Part shown: positions 51,344 through 58,584 of the stretch, piece after piece
Position numbering within the stretch: the stretch's first letter is position 1
Layout: the number at the start of each line of letters is the position of its first letter
Source: Micrococcales bacterium 31B
GTDB lineage: Bacteria > Actinomycetota > Actinomycetes > Actinomycetales > Dermabacteraceae
Assembly (NCBI GenBank): GCA_022803075.1
Contig: JAFFTF010000002.1
Span: 522,507-586,506, forward strand
Length of the DNA: 64,000 bases
Direction: 5' to 3'
Position numbers and translations under genes: made by a program
Notes under the pieces: model-generated
Told to the model about the DNA's origin: nothing
Seen by the model: only the letters and a program-made list of their open reading frames with translations
Databases searched by the model: none

Positions 51344-51359
51344 TGGAAAGCGTTTTCCC
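51344..51359 (-). promoter_or_regulatory. LacI-type operator upstream of the lyase
   Basis: TGGAAAGCGTTTTCCC is an imperfect palindrome (GGAAA-RCG-TTTCC form) with a central CG, typical of LacI/CcpA-type sites. It is 185 bases from the lyase start on the far side of the 10-bp repeats. The sequence is unlike the three other operator types in the window, so the regulator is probably encoded elsewhere. Confidence 0.5.
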
Positions 51360-51464
51360 GTCCAGTGTACTCGCACCATCCTTGAAACGATGCAATATCG
51401 GCAAGCCGGCCACCCGCGCGTCCCCAACGCCGCAGCCTCGCATCAGCCCAACCTCAGCCACCGC

Positions 51465-51512
51465 CCCACCCATTCGCCGCCCCACCCATTCGCCGCCCCA
51501 CCCATTCGCCGC
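51465..51512. repeat. 16-bp tandem repeat, three exact copies
   Basis: CCCACCCATTCGCCGC is repeated three times without change (51465-51512). It lies 64 bases upstream of the SRPBCC gene and next to the 10-bp array, within the 418-base gap 51160-51576, which holds two arrays and one operator but no gene. Confidence 0.85.
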
Positions 51513-51576
51513 ACAGGCCTGCCACCCGCACCGGAACTCGCCGACGGCCACCGCGATGACACCTATACTGTGTCCC

Positions 51577-52050
51577 ATGAGTTCATACGAGGTAGTCCGA
51601 AGCCGCACGATCCCCGCGAGCGCCGAGGCGGCCTTCGAGGCCGTCAACGCGTTCAAGAACTGGGACCACTGGTCGCCGTGGGAGGCCGTCGACCCCAGCG
51701 TGAGCAAGCGCTACGAGGGCCCCGAGTCGGGCGCGGGGTCGCAGATCCACTGGGAGGGCAAGAAGGCGGGCGCCGCCCACCTCGAAATGCTTAGCAGCAC
51801 GCCACCGAGCGAGGAGTCGGCGGGCTCCATCGAGATTCGACTGCACTATCTGCGACCGTTTGAGAGCACGAATCTGAATCGATTCACCTTCGAGTCCACT
51901 CCCACCGGCGCGCTCGTCTCCTGGACCATCACCGGAGACAGCGAGGGCTTCATGACGAAAGCCATGACCAAGACGGGCGTGCTGCAAAAGATCATGGGCA
52001 AAGACATCGAAAAGCGACTTCAGCAACTGGCCGCGCACGTCAGCGCGTAA
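51577..52050 (+). CDS. SRPBCC-family protein
   Basis: A 157-residue START/polyketide-cyclase-like protein. It starts SSYEVVRSRTIPASAEAAFE, has the family's WDHWSPWEAVDPS after the first helix, GALVSWTITGDSEGFM on the central sheet and a long C-terminal helix (MGKDIEKRLQQLAAHV). Such domains bind a hydrophobic ligand in a helix-grip cavity; the ligand is unknown. TATACT (51564-51569) lies seven bases before the ATG and no ribosome site is present, so the transcript is probably leaderless. The next gene, an aldo/keto reductase, follows after 24 bases. Confidence 0.83.
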   Translation: MSSYEVVRSRTIPASAEAAFEAVNAFKNWDHWSPWEAVDPSVSKRYEGPESGAGSQIHWEGKKAGAAHLEMLSSTPPSEESAGSIEIRLHYLRPFESTNLNRFTFESTPTGALVSWTITGDSEGFMTKAMTKTGVLQKIMGKDIEKRLQQLAAHVSA

Positions 52051-52074
52051 CGCCCTCAACATTCGGGAGACTCC

Positions 52075-53052
52075 ATGGAATACGTTCGTCTTGGCACCTC
52101 GGGGCTGCACGTCTCGCGCGTCATTCTCGGCTGCATGAGTTACGGCGACTCGGCCCGCGGCTCGCACGCGTGGACCCTGCCCGAAGCGGAGGGCGCGCGG
52201 TTCGTGCGCCAAGCGTTCGACGCGGGCATCAACACCTTCGACACCGCGGACGTATATTCCGACGGCACGAGCGAGGAATACCTGGGTCGGGCTCTCCGGC
52301 AGATCGCGCAACGTGAGGAGGTGGTCATCGCCACGAAGGTCAATGGCCGCATGGGCCCCACCGCGAATCAGGCCGGGCTCTCCCGAGTACACATCTTGAA
52401 CGCCATTGATGCGAGCCTGCGGCGGCTCGACACCGACTACGTAGACCTGTATCAGATTCATCGGTGGGACCCGAACACACCGATTGAGGAGACCATGGAG
52501 GCGCTGAACGACGTGGTGCGAGCCGGCAAGGCACGCTACATCGGGGCGTCCTCGATGTGGGCCTGGCAATTCGCGAAGGCACAGCACGTCGCCGAGCGAG
52601 AGGGCTGGACGCGCTTCGTCTCGATGCAGGACCAGTACAACTTGCTGCAGCGTGAGGAGGAGCGCGAAATGCACCCCCTCTGTCGAGACCAGGGCGTTGG
52701 CGTGATCCCGTGGAGCCCGCTCGCCCGCGGCCGCGTCACGCGCGACTGGGACGCAGCGACGGACCGCACTGCCACCGACGAGTTCGGCAAGACCCTCTAT
52801 CACCGCGAAGAGGCCTCGAACCGCGAGATCGTCGAGGCGGTCGGCCGCATCGCGCAGGCCCGTGGGGTCTCGCGCGCGCAGATCGCGCTCGCCTGGGTGC
52901 GCCAACAGTCGGCGATCACGGCGCCCATCGTCGGTGCTACCAAGCCCGCCCACCTTGACGACGCCATAGCCTCGCTCGCGGTGACTCTCGACGAGGCCGA
53001 GTGTGCGGCCCTGACCTCGCCGTACACCCCCAGGCTGCCCGAGGGGTTCTAG
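52075..53052 (+). CDS. Aldo/keto reductase
   Basis: A 325-residue NADPH-dependent oxidoreductase. It starts MEYVRLGTSGLHVSRVILG; the catalytic Asp and Tyr are in NTFDTADVYSDGTSEEYLG, the lysine in VVIATKVNG and the His in DLYQIHRWD. The cofactor phosphate site is in IVGATKPAHLDDAI. It matches the AKR11/12-like sub-group that includes YajO-type reductases. GGGAG lies before the ATG. It is probably co-transcribed with the SRPBCC gene. The substrate is unknown; sugars, keto-compounds or aldehydes are possible. Confidence 0.92.
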   Translation: MEYVRLGTSGLHVSRVILGCMSYGDSARGSHAWTLPEAEGARFVRQAFDAGINTFDTADVYSDGTSEEYLGRALRQIAQREEVVIATKVNGRMGPTANQAGLSRVHILNAIDASLRRLDTDYVDLYQIHRWDPNTPIEETMEALNDVVRAGKARYIGASSMWAWQFAKAQHVAEREGWTRFVSMQDQYNLLQREEEREMHPLCRDQGVGVIPWSPLARGRVTRDWDAATDRTATDEFGKTLYHREEASNREIVEAVGRIAQARGVSRAQIALAWVRQQSAITAPIVGATKPAHLDDAIASLAVTLDEAECAALTSPYTPRLPEGF

Positions 53053-53142
53053 GCGTCGGGCGCGGCCGGGCGCATTCGCCGCCTTTTCCACAGGCCGCCC
53101 GAGGTCGTTGCGGGCGCTAAGGCCAGAGAGCACCCTAGTCGC

Positions 53143-53841
53143 ATGACGATCTCAGCCCCGCCCCCGTGTTCCCCGCCCGCCATCCACCCGCAGCGCGGAG
53201 ACTCGCTGCTACAGGTACCCGACGGCGTCGACCCCCGCTACTACGACGCCAGCCTCCTCGGCGACGACTTCTTCACCCTGAGCCCCCGTGAACGCAGCGA
53301 GCGCTTCATGAGGCATGCTCGCAGCATCGAGGCGGGCCCCCGCCAGGTAGACCTCACCACCGAAAGCACGGGCCCCTGCCTGCACAGTGACGGACTGTTT
53401 CGCACCGTTGACCTGTGGTTTCCCAATAATGGGTGCTTCGCGGACGCGACCGCCGTCTGGATCTGGCTGGGTCGGCCGCGTGAACTCACTCCCCCGCGCC
53501 ACACCGTGGTCTCGCCGCAACGATGGCGACCACCCCAGGGGGTCATCCACCGCGAAACCGCGCTGCCGCCGCAGGACCTCGCTACCTGTGGCGAGTTCTT
53601 GGTCACGAGCACCCTGCGTAGCCTGTGCGACCTGCTGCGCTACAGCGAACCCGACGTGGCCCGTGGGTTGATCCTGCGTGCGTTTCACGAACGCCTGGGG
53701 GAATCCGCCGTCATCGCCCGCGAACTGCGCCGCTTCGCCCGCCAGAAGTTCGTCGCCCGCGCTATGCAGCGGCTGATCGACGCCACCGCGGAATTTCAGG
53801 ACTCCACGGGCGAGAACAGCGACGAGAACTCTAGGGGGTAA
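53143..53841 (+). CDS. Hypothetical protein (AbiEi-antitoxin-like C-terminus?)
   Basis: A 232-residue protein I do not firmly recognise. Residues 1-50 are Pro/Ser/Asp-rich. The part from about 105 to 195 (HTVVSPQRWRPPQGVIHRET, FLVTSTLRSLCDLLRYSEPD and VARGLILRAFHERLGE) resembles the region of actinobacterial AbiEi-like or endonuclease-domain proteins in which an HR-rich beta element is followed by a T-x-RTL-D-like helix. No toxin gene is next to it. It ends convergent with rel (53920), with a 78-base gap. The assignment is weak and given as a hint only. Confidence 0.5.
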   Translation: MTISAPPPCSPPAIHPQRGDSLLQVPDGVDPRYYDASLLGDDFFTLSPRERSERFMRHARSIEAGPRQVDLTTESTGPCLHSDGLFRTVDLWFPNNGCFADATAVWIWLGRPRELTPPRHTVVSPQRWRPPQGVIHRETALPPQDLATCGEFLVTSTLRSLCDLLRYSEPDVARGLILRAFHERLGESAVIARELRRFARQKFVARAMQRLIDATAEFQDSTGENSDENSRG

Positions 53842-53919
53842 GGGTTGGCCGGGCAGTTATCGCTGGGCCGAGACCGCAGGCGCGACGCTGCAAACGCGAT
53901 CCGTGGCTATGGCCGCCCG

Positions 53920-56685
53920 TCAGTGGCCCCCGGTCTCCCTCTGAAACTTGCGATTGTTGCCCTTCACGCGGTGCACGTCATAGACGCCCTTGACGCGCAT
54001 GAGCGCGCTCAGCACGTGCTGCAAGTGCTGCGTGGACGCCATTTCAAAGATGAACCTCGAAACGGCCACCTGGTCGCGTGTGGTGAGCACGTTCGCCGAG
54101 AGGATGTTGACATGCAGGTCGCTCAACTGGCGCGTGATGTCTGCCATCAGCCCGTGGCGATCCAAGGCCTCCACCTGAATCTGTACCTCATAGACGGCGT
54201 CACTATTGCGCCCCCACGAGACCTTGACGAGGCGGTCGCGCGACCCCTCGGGCAGGATGGCGAGGTTGCTGCATTCACTGTGGTGAATCGAGATGCCCTG
54301 ACCGCGAGTCGTGAAACCCGTGATGGGGTCCCCCGGCACGGGAGTGCAACACTTCGCGAGCTTCACGAGAATGTCGCTGATGCCCTCGACATTGATCTGC
54401 GGCTCACCCGTGCGACGGAACTTCTTGGTGATCTGGCCGACCCCGGGAATCGTCGCCTCCGCGAGGTCCTCCGAGGCCCCATCGACTCCACCATGCAATT
54501 CGATCAGTCGCTTGGTGACGGCCTCGGGGCTGACATGGCCCTCACCGATGGCATAGAGCAGGTCGTCGAGATTCTTAAACTTCAGGTCGCCCGCGATCTG
54601 CTTGAGCGAGTCTCCCGCCATGAGCCGACGCAGCGGCAGGCTCTGCTTGCGCATGTGGCGCGACAGCTGATCTTTGCCTTTCTCGATCGACTCTTCGCGC
54701 CGCTCCTTCGAGAACCACTGGCGAATCTTGGACTTCGCCCGCGAACTCGCGACCACGCTCATCCAACTCTGACGCGGGCCCGCGTCCTCGGACTTCGAGG
54801 TGAGAATCTCCACCTGGTCGCCGTTCGAGAGTCGCGTCTCCAACGGTGCAATGCGGCCGTTGACCTTGGCGCCTATCGTGCGGTGGCCGACATCGGTGTG
54901 TACCGCATAGGCGAAGTCGATGGGGGTCGAACCCGACACCAGGGCAAGACACTTGCCCTTGGGGGTGTACACGTAGATCTCGTCGCTCGCCGCTTCATAG
55001 CGAAAGTTCTCGATGAACTCGTTCGAGTCGACCGTTTCGCGCTGCCATTCCATGAGGGCACGCATCCACTGCCGCGTGCCCTCCTCGGGGTTCGAGGCCC
55101 GTGGAGCCTTGCCCTTGTCGGCCTTGTAGCGCCAGTGTGCCGCGACCCCGTACTCCGCTTCGCGGTGCATCTCGTGGGTGCGAATCTGCACCTCGATGGT
55201 GCGACCCTCGGGGCCCACCACGGTCGTGTGCAGCGACCGATAGATCGACAACTTCGGCACCGAGATGTAGTCCTTGAACCGGCCCAGAATGGGGTTGTAG
55301 ATCGCGTGCACGACACCCATCGCCTGGTAGCAATCGGCCACGGTATCGACCAGAATGCGCAGGCCCACCAGGTCATAGACCTCGTCAAAGTTCTTGCCGT
55401 CCACCACCATCTTTTGGTAGATGGAGTAAAAGTGCTTCGGTCGCCCCGTGATGTAGAACTTCATGTTCTCGTGCGTCAGCAGCCGCGACAACTCGTCGCG
55501 CACGCGATCGAGATAGCGCTCGCGCTCGGGAGTCTTCTCGGCGACCAGCTTTTCGATCTCGTCATAGCGGCCCGGATGCAACACCTGAAAAGAGCGGTTC
55601 TCGAGTTCCCATTTGACCTTGTTGAGGCCGAGTCGGTGCGCGAGGGGCGCATAAATTTCGAGAGTCTCCCGGGCCTTGCGCTTGGCACTCTCCGCCGAAA
55701 CGTACTTCCAGGTACGGGCGTTGTGGAGGCGATCGGCCAGCTTGATGACCAGCACCCGAAGGTCTTGGTTCATCGCAATCATCATCTTGCGAATCGTCTC
55801 GGCCTGGGCGTTGTCGCCGTACTTGACCTTGTCGAGCTTGGTCACGCCGTCTACCAGCAGGGCAATGGCCGGGCCGAAGTCATGCTCAATCTGCTCGAGG
55901 GAGTACTCGGTGTCTTCGACGACGTCATGCAGCAATGCGGCCGCGAGCGTATCGGGCAGGTACCCCAGTTCGGCCAGGATCGTCGTGACCGCAACGGGGT
56001 GCGTGATGTAGGGGTCGCCGTTCTTGCGCCGTTGCTCGCGGTGCGAACGCTCCGCGACATCGAATGCGCGCAGCAGCACCGCGTAGTCTTCGCCCGGGTG
56101 CAGTGTCTTCAGCACGCTAATGATGGGCTCCAGCAGGGGCGGGACCTGCGGTGCGCTACTGCCCAATCGCGAGAGGCGACCTCGGATGCGCCGCACCCAG
56201 CGCGCCTCGCGGCCCGTGGACGTCTCGGCTCCGCTCGGCGTCGCGACGACGCCACCCAGCGTGGCAACGCTGCGTGGTATGTCGGGGCCGGGGCTGACGG
56301 GGGGCGCGCTGGGGGCGCCTCCCTCCTGCGATGACGAGGGGGACGCTCCGGGGTCCGGGTTGGCAGGCTCCGTCGCGGCCCCGCGTTCGTGCTCAGCGCG
56401 GTGCGATTCGAGGTCGGGTGCGGGTGCGGGTGCCTCCACCACCGCGACCGGCGCCGTGGTGGTCGCCGTGGTCACCGCGTGGGTGCCCTCACGCGGGGAG
56501 GTTGCGCCCTTGGGAGCGTTGCGGGAAACACCCTGGTCGTGCGCAGCCTGTACGGCCTCGGCATGCGCCGCGGTGGCCGAGTTGGCCGAAAACACCACGT
56601 GCGACACGTCCAAAGCCTGGTCGCCGGGCGACATGCCCTGGGGTGCCTTTGGCGGCATCAAGGCTGGGGTGGGTGGGCGCGACAT
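53920..56685 (-). CDS. rel: Bifunctional (p)ppGpp synthetase/hydrolase, Rel
   Basis: A long-form RelA/SpoT homologue of about 921 residues. The hydrolase HD domain is intact: HREQRRKNGDPYITHPVAV and ALLHDVVEDT (His-Asp and Glu-Asp). The synthetase follows with RPKHFYSIYQKMV and DLVGLRILVDTVADCYQAMG, then the TGS domain (VYTPKGKCLALVSGSTPIDF) and the C-terminal ACT domain (VQVEALDRHGLMADITRQL-like). An unusually long, disordered N-terminus (about 160 residues rich in Ala, Pro, Ser and Thr) precedes the HD domain; common Rel proteins are 740-800 residues. The start is uncertain: ATG 56685 is used here, TTG 56793 is the upstream limit. It controls the stringent response. Confidence 0.93.
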   Translation of the reverse strand: MSRPPTPALMPPKAPQGMSPGDQALDVSHVVFSANSATAAHAEAVQAAHDQGVSRNAPKGATSPREGTHAVTTATTTAPVAVVEAPAPAPDLESHRAEHERGAATEPANPDPGASPSSSQEGGAPSAPPVSPGPDIPRSVATLGGVVATPSGAETSTGREARWVRRIRGRLSRLGSSAPQVPPLLEPIISVLKTLHPGEDYAVLLRAFDVAERSHREQRRKNGDPYITHPVAVTTILAELGYLPDTLAAALLHDVVEDTEYSLEQIEHDFGPAIALLVDGVTKLDKVKYGDNAQAETIRKMMIAMNQDLRVLVIKLADRLHNARTWKYVSAESAKRKARETLEIYAPLAHRLGLNKVKWELENRSFQVLHPGRYDEIEKLVAEKTPERERYLDRVRDELSRLLTHENMKFYITGRPKHFYSIYQKMVVDGKNFDEVYDLVGLRILVDTVADCYQAMGVVHAIYNPILGRFKDYISVPKLSIYRSLHTTVVGPEGRTIEVQIRTHEMHREAEYGVAAHWRYKADKGKAPRASNPEEGTRQWMRALMEWQRETVDSNEFIENFRYEAASDEIYVYTPKGKCLALVSGSTPIDFAYAVHTDVGHRTIGAKVNGRIAPLETRLSNGDQVEILTSKSEDAGPRQSWMSVVASSRAKSKIRQWFSKERREESIEKGKDQLSRHMRKQSLPLRRLMAGDSLKQIAGDLKFKNLDDLLYAIGEGHVSPEAVTKRLIELHGGVDGASEDLAEATIPGVGQITKKFRRTGEPQINVEGISDILVKLAKCCTPVPGDPITGFTTRGQGISIHHSECSNLAILPEGSRDRLVKVSWGRNSDAVYEVQIQVEALDRHGLMADITRQLSDLHVNILSANVLTTRDQVAVSRFIFEMASTQHLQHVLSALMRVKGVYDVHRVKGNNRKFQRETGGH

Positions 56686-56899
56686 TCCACCGTCCGCACG
56701 GGTATCTTCTCCGTTGACCTGGTCAGCGGAGGCTGCGTCCTGGCGACGAGGGACACCAGCGGGAGCTGCGGAGTGTGCCAAAGAGACCCCCAAATGTGGT
56801 GTGCGCGCAAATTGTTAGCGCTCAGTATATCTGCATGACCTTGGCCACCACGACCAGCCGCATGCCGCTCTCAGCAACTGTGCTCCGCGGCCCCGCCAA

Positions 56900-57481
56900 C
56901 TAGTACTGCAGCACCACCGACGTGGCGTATTGCCGCAAACGTTGCATGCCTTGCAGTGCCGTGACATCGATCAGGAACGTCACCGCCGCCACCTCGGCGC
57001 CCACCTGCTCGACCAATCGGCAGGCCGCCTCGGCCGTGCCGCCCGTAGCCAGCACGTCATCAACGATGAGCACCCGTTGACCTGACACCACTGCGCCCGC
57101 CGGTAGTTCAAGCGCGGACGCACCATACTCGAGGTCGTAGTTGACGCGAGCGGACACGTCCGGCAGTTTGCCGGGCTTGCGCGCGGGCACGAAACCCACG
57201 CCCAACTGCTGCGCGAGCGGGGCCCCAAAGATGAATCCGCGCGATTCCAATCCCATGACCACGTCGAAGGTGGTGCCGTGCGTTTCCAGCAGGTCGTGCC
57301 AGACCTGAAAGGTGTAGTTGAGCAGGTCCGCATCTGCGAGGATGGGCGTCACATCGCGAAAGAGGACTCCCGGCGACGGGAAGTCCGGAACCGACCGAAC
57401 GGCCTGACGCAGGCGGCCCGTCACCGCGGCGTCCGCGACCAGGGTCTCTGTGTGCTCTGCGGATTCGCTCGACACGATCAC
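56900..57481 (-). CDS. apt: Adenine phosphoribosyltransferase
   Basis: A 193-residue purine salvage enzyme converting adenine and PRPP to AMP. The fold shows the adenine-site strand FDVVMGLESRGFIFGAPLAQ, the hood loop FVPARKPGKLP and the PRPP loop VLIVDDVLATGGTAEA, all canonical. GTG start at 57481 overlaps the secF TGA by four bases, so translation is coupled. The position between secF and rel is normal for actinobacteria. Confidence 0.95.
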   Translation of the reverse strand: MIVSSESAEHTETLVADAAVTGRLRQAVRSVPDFPSPGVLFRDVTPILADADLLNYTFQVWHDLLETHGTTFDVVMGLESRGFIFGAPLAQQLGVGFVPARKPGKLPDVSARVNYDLEYGASALELPAGAVVSGQRVLIVDDVLATGGTAEAACRLVEQVGAEVAAVTFLIDVTALQGMQRLRQYATSVVLQY

Positions 57482-58584
57482 TTCTTTCCGCTGGGGCGGC
57501 CGCCGTGGCGGCGGCGCGGCTGCGAACGCTGGGCCGAACCCGCCTGCACGGGTACCAGATTGATGCGGGGCTTCGCGGGGGCGTCATCGCCGAGCACCTC
57601 GCGCTCGGCCTGTTCGGCGCGGAACTTCTCTACCTTGAGCGTGTGAGCGGCGATCTCGGGCTCGCGCTTGCGCAGGTCAACGATCACACCGGGGGCGATG
57701 AACACCGACGAATAAGTGCCCACCAGGATGCCGATAAAGAGGGCGAGCGAGATGTCCTTGAGGGTGCCCGCGCCCAGCACGAATGCGCCGATGAACAGGA
57801 TCGCCGCGACGGGCAGGAGCGCCACCACGGAGGTGTTGATCGAGCGTACGAAGGTCTGGTTCACCGCGTAGTTCACCGACTCGGCGAATGTGTAGGAGCG
57901 CTGCTCGGTGATGTTGAGCGTGTTCTCGCGGACCTTATCGAACACCACCACGGTGTCGTAGAGCGAGTAACCAAGAATGGTCAGGAACCCGATCACCGCC
58001 TCGGGCGTCACCTCGAAACCCACGGCGCCGTACACCGCTGCCGTAAAGGCGAGGTCGTGCAGGAGCGCCACCATCGCGGCGATGGACGTCTTGAGATTTC
58101 TGAAGTACACCGCCATCACGATGCCGACGAGAATCAAGAAGATCACGAGACCCTGGAGGGCCTTGACGGTGATGTCCTGACCCCACGAGGGGCCAATGAG
58201 CTGCGAACTTACGTCGTCGACATCGACCGTGTAGGCCGAAGCCAGGGCCGCGCGCACCTGATCGTTTTGATCGGCGGTCAACGTTCCCGTGCGCACCTGG
58301 ACATTGGTGCCGCCCAAGACCGTGACCTGCGGCTCTGTTCCCGACGACACGGACTTAACGGCCTCGGTCGCGAGCGACTGATTGACATTTGTGACATTGG
58401 AGACCTGAAACTCCGAGCCGCCCTCGAAGTCGATGCCGACGTTGACGCCGCGCACGACGGTGATGATCGTCATGAGAATGAGCAGCACCACCGAGACGGC
58501 GTAGAAGCGCTTGCTGCGGCCGATGACGTTGATCGAGCGCTTACCGGTGTAGAGGTCGTTGCCGAACTGAGCGAAATTAGGCAT
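57478..58584 (-). CDS. secF: Protein translocase subunit SecF
   Basis: A 368-residue membrane protein of the SecDF complex that uses proton-motive force to pull exported proteins across the membrane. The first helix is YAVSVVLLILMTIITVV, followed by the first-loop GVNVGIDFEGGSEFQV, the outer P4-like domain, and five further helices (GLVIFLILVGIVMAVYFRNL, PEAVIGFLTILGYSLYDTVV with the D-x-V-V-V-F-D proton-path element, and SVVALLPVAAILFIGAFVLG). The C-terminal tail is basic and disordered (KPRINLVPVQ to RRHGGRPSGKK). The ATG overlaps the secD stop by one base. Confidence 0.95.
   Translation of the reverse strand: MPNFAQFGNDLYTGKRSINVIGRSKRFYAVSVVLLILMTIITVVRGVNVGIDFEGGSEFQVSNVTNVNQSLATEAVKSVSSGTEPQVTVLGGTNVQVRTGTLTADQNDQVRAALASAYTVDVDDVSSQLIGPSWGQDITVKALQGLVIFLILVGIVMAVYFRNLKTSIAAMVALLHDLAFTAAVYGAVGFEVTPEAVIGFLTILGYSLYDTVVVFDKVRENTLNITEQRSYTFAESVNYAVNQTFVRSINTSVVALLPVAAILFIGAFVLGAGTLKDISLALFIGILVGTYSSVFIAPGVIVDLRKREPEIAAHTLKVEKFRAEQAEREVLGDDAPAKPRINLVPVQAGSAQRSQPRRRHGGRPSGKK

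Noticed and set aside
53845-56334. An 829-codon open frame on the plus strand opposite rel
   Set aside because: It mirrors rel exactly in a high-GC region where antisense frames stay open; no ribosome site, no recognisable domain, and composition dominated by Arg, His, Val and Gly as expected from a shadow frame.
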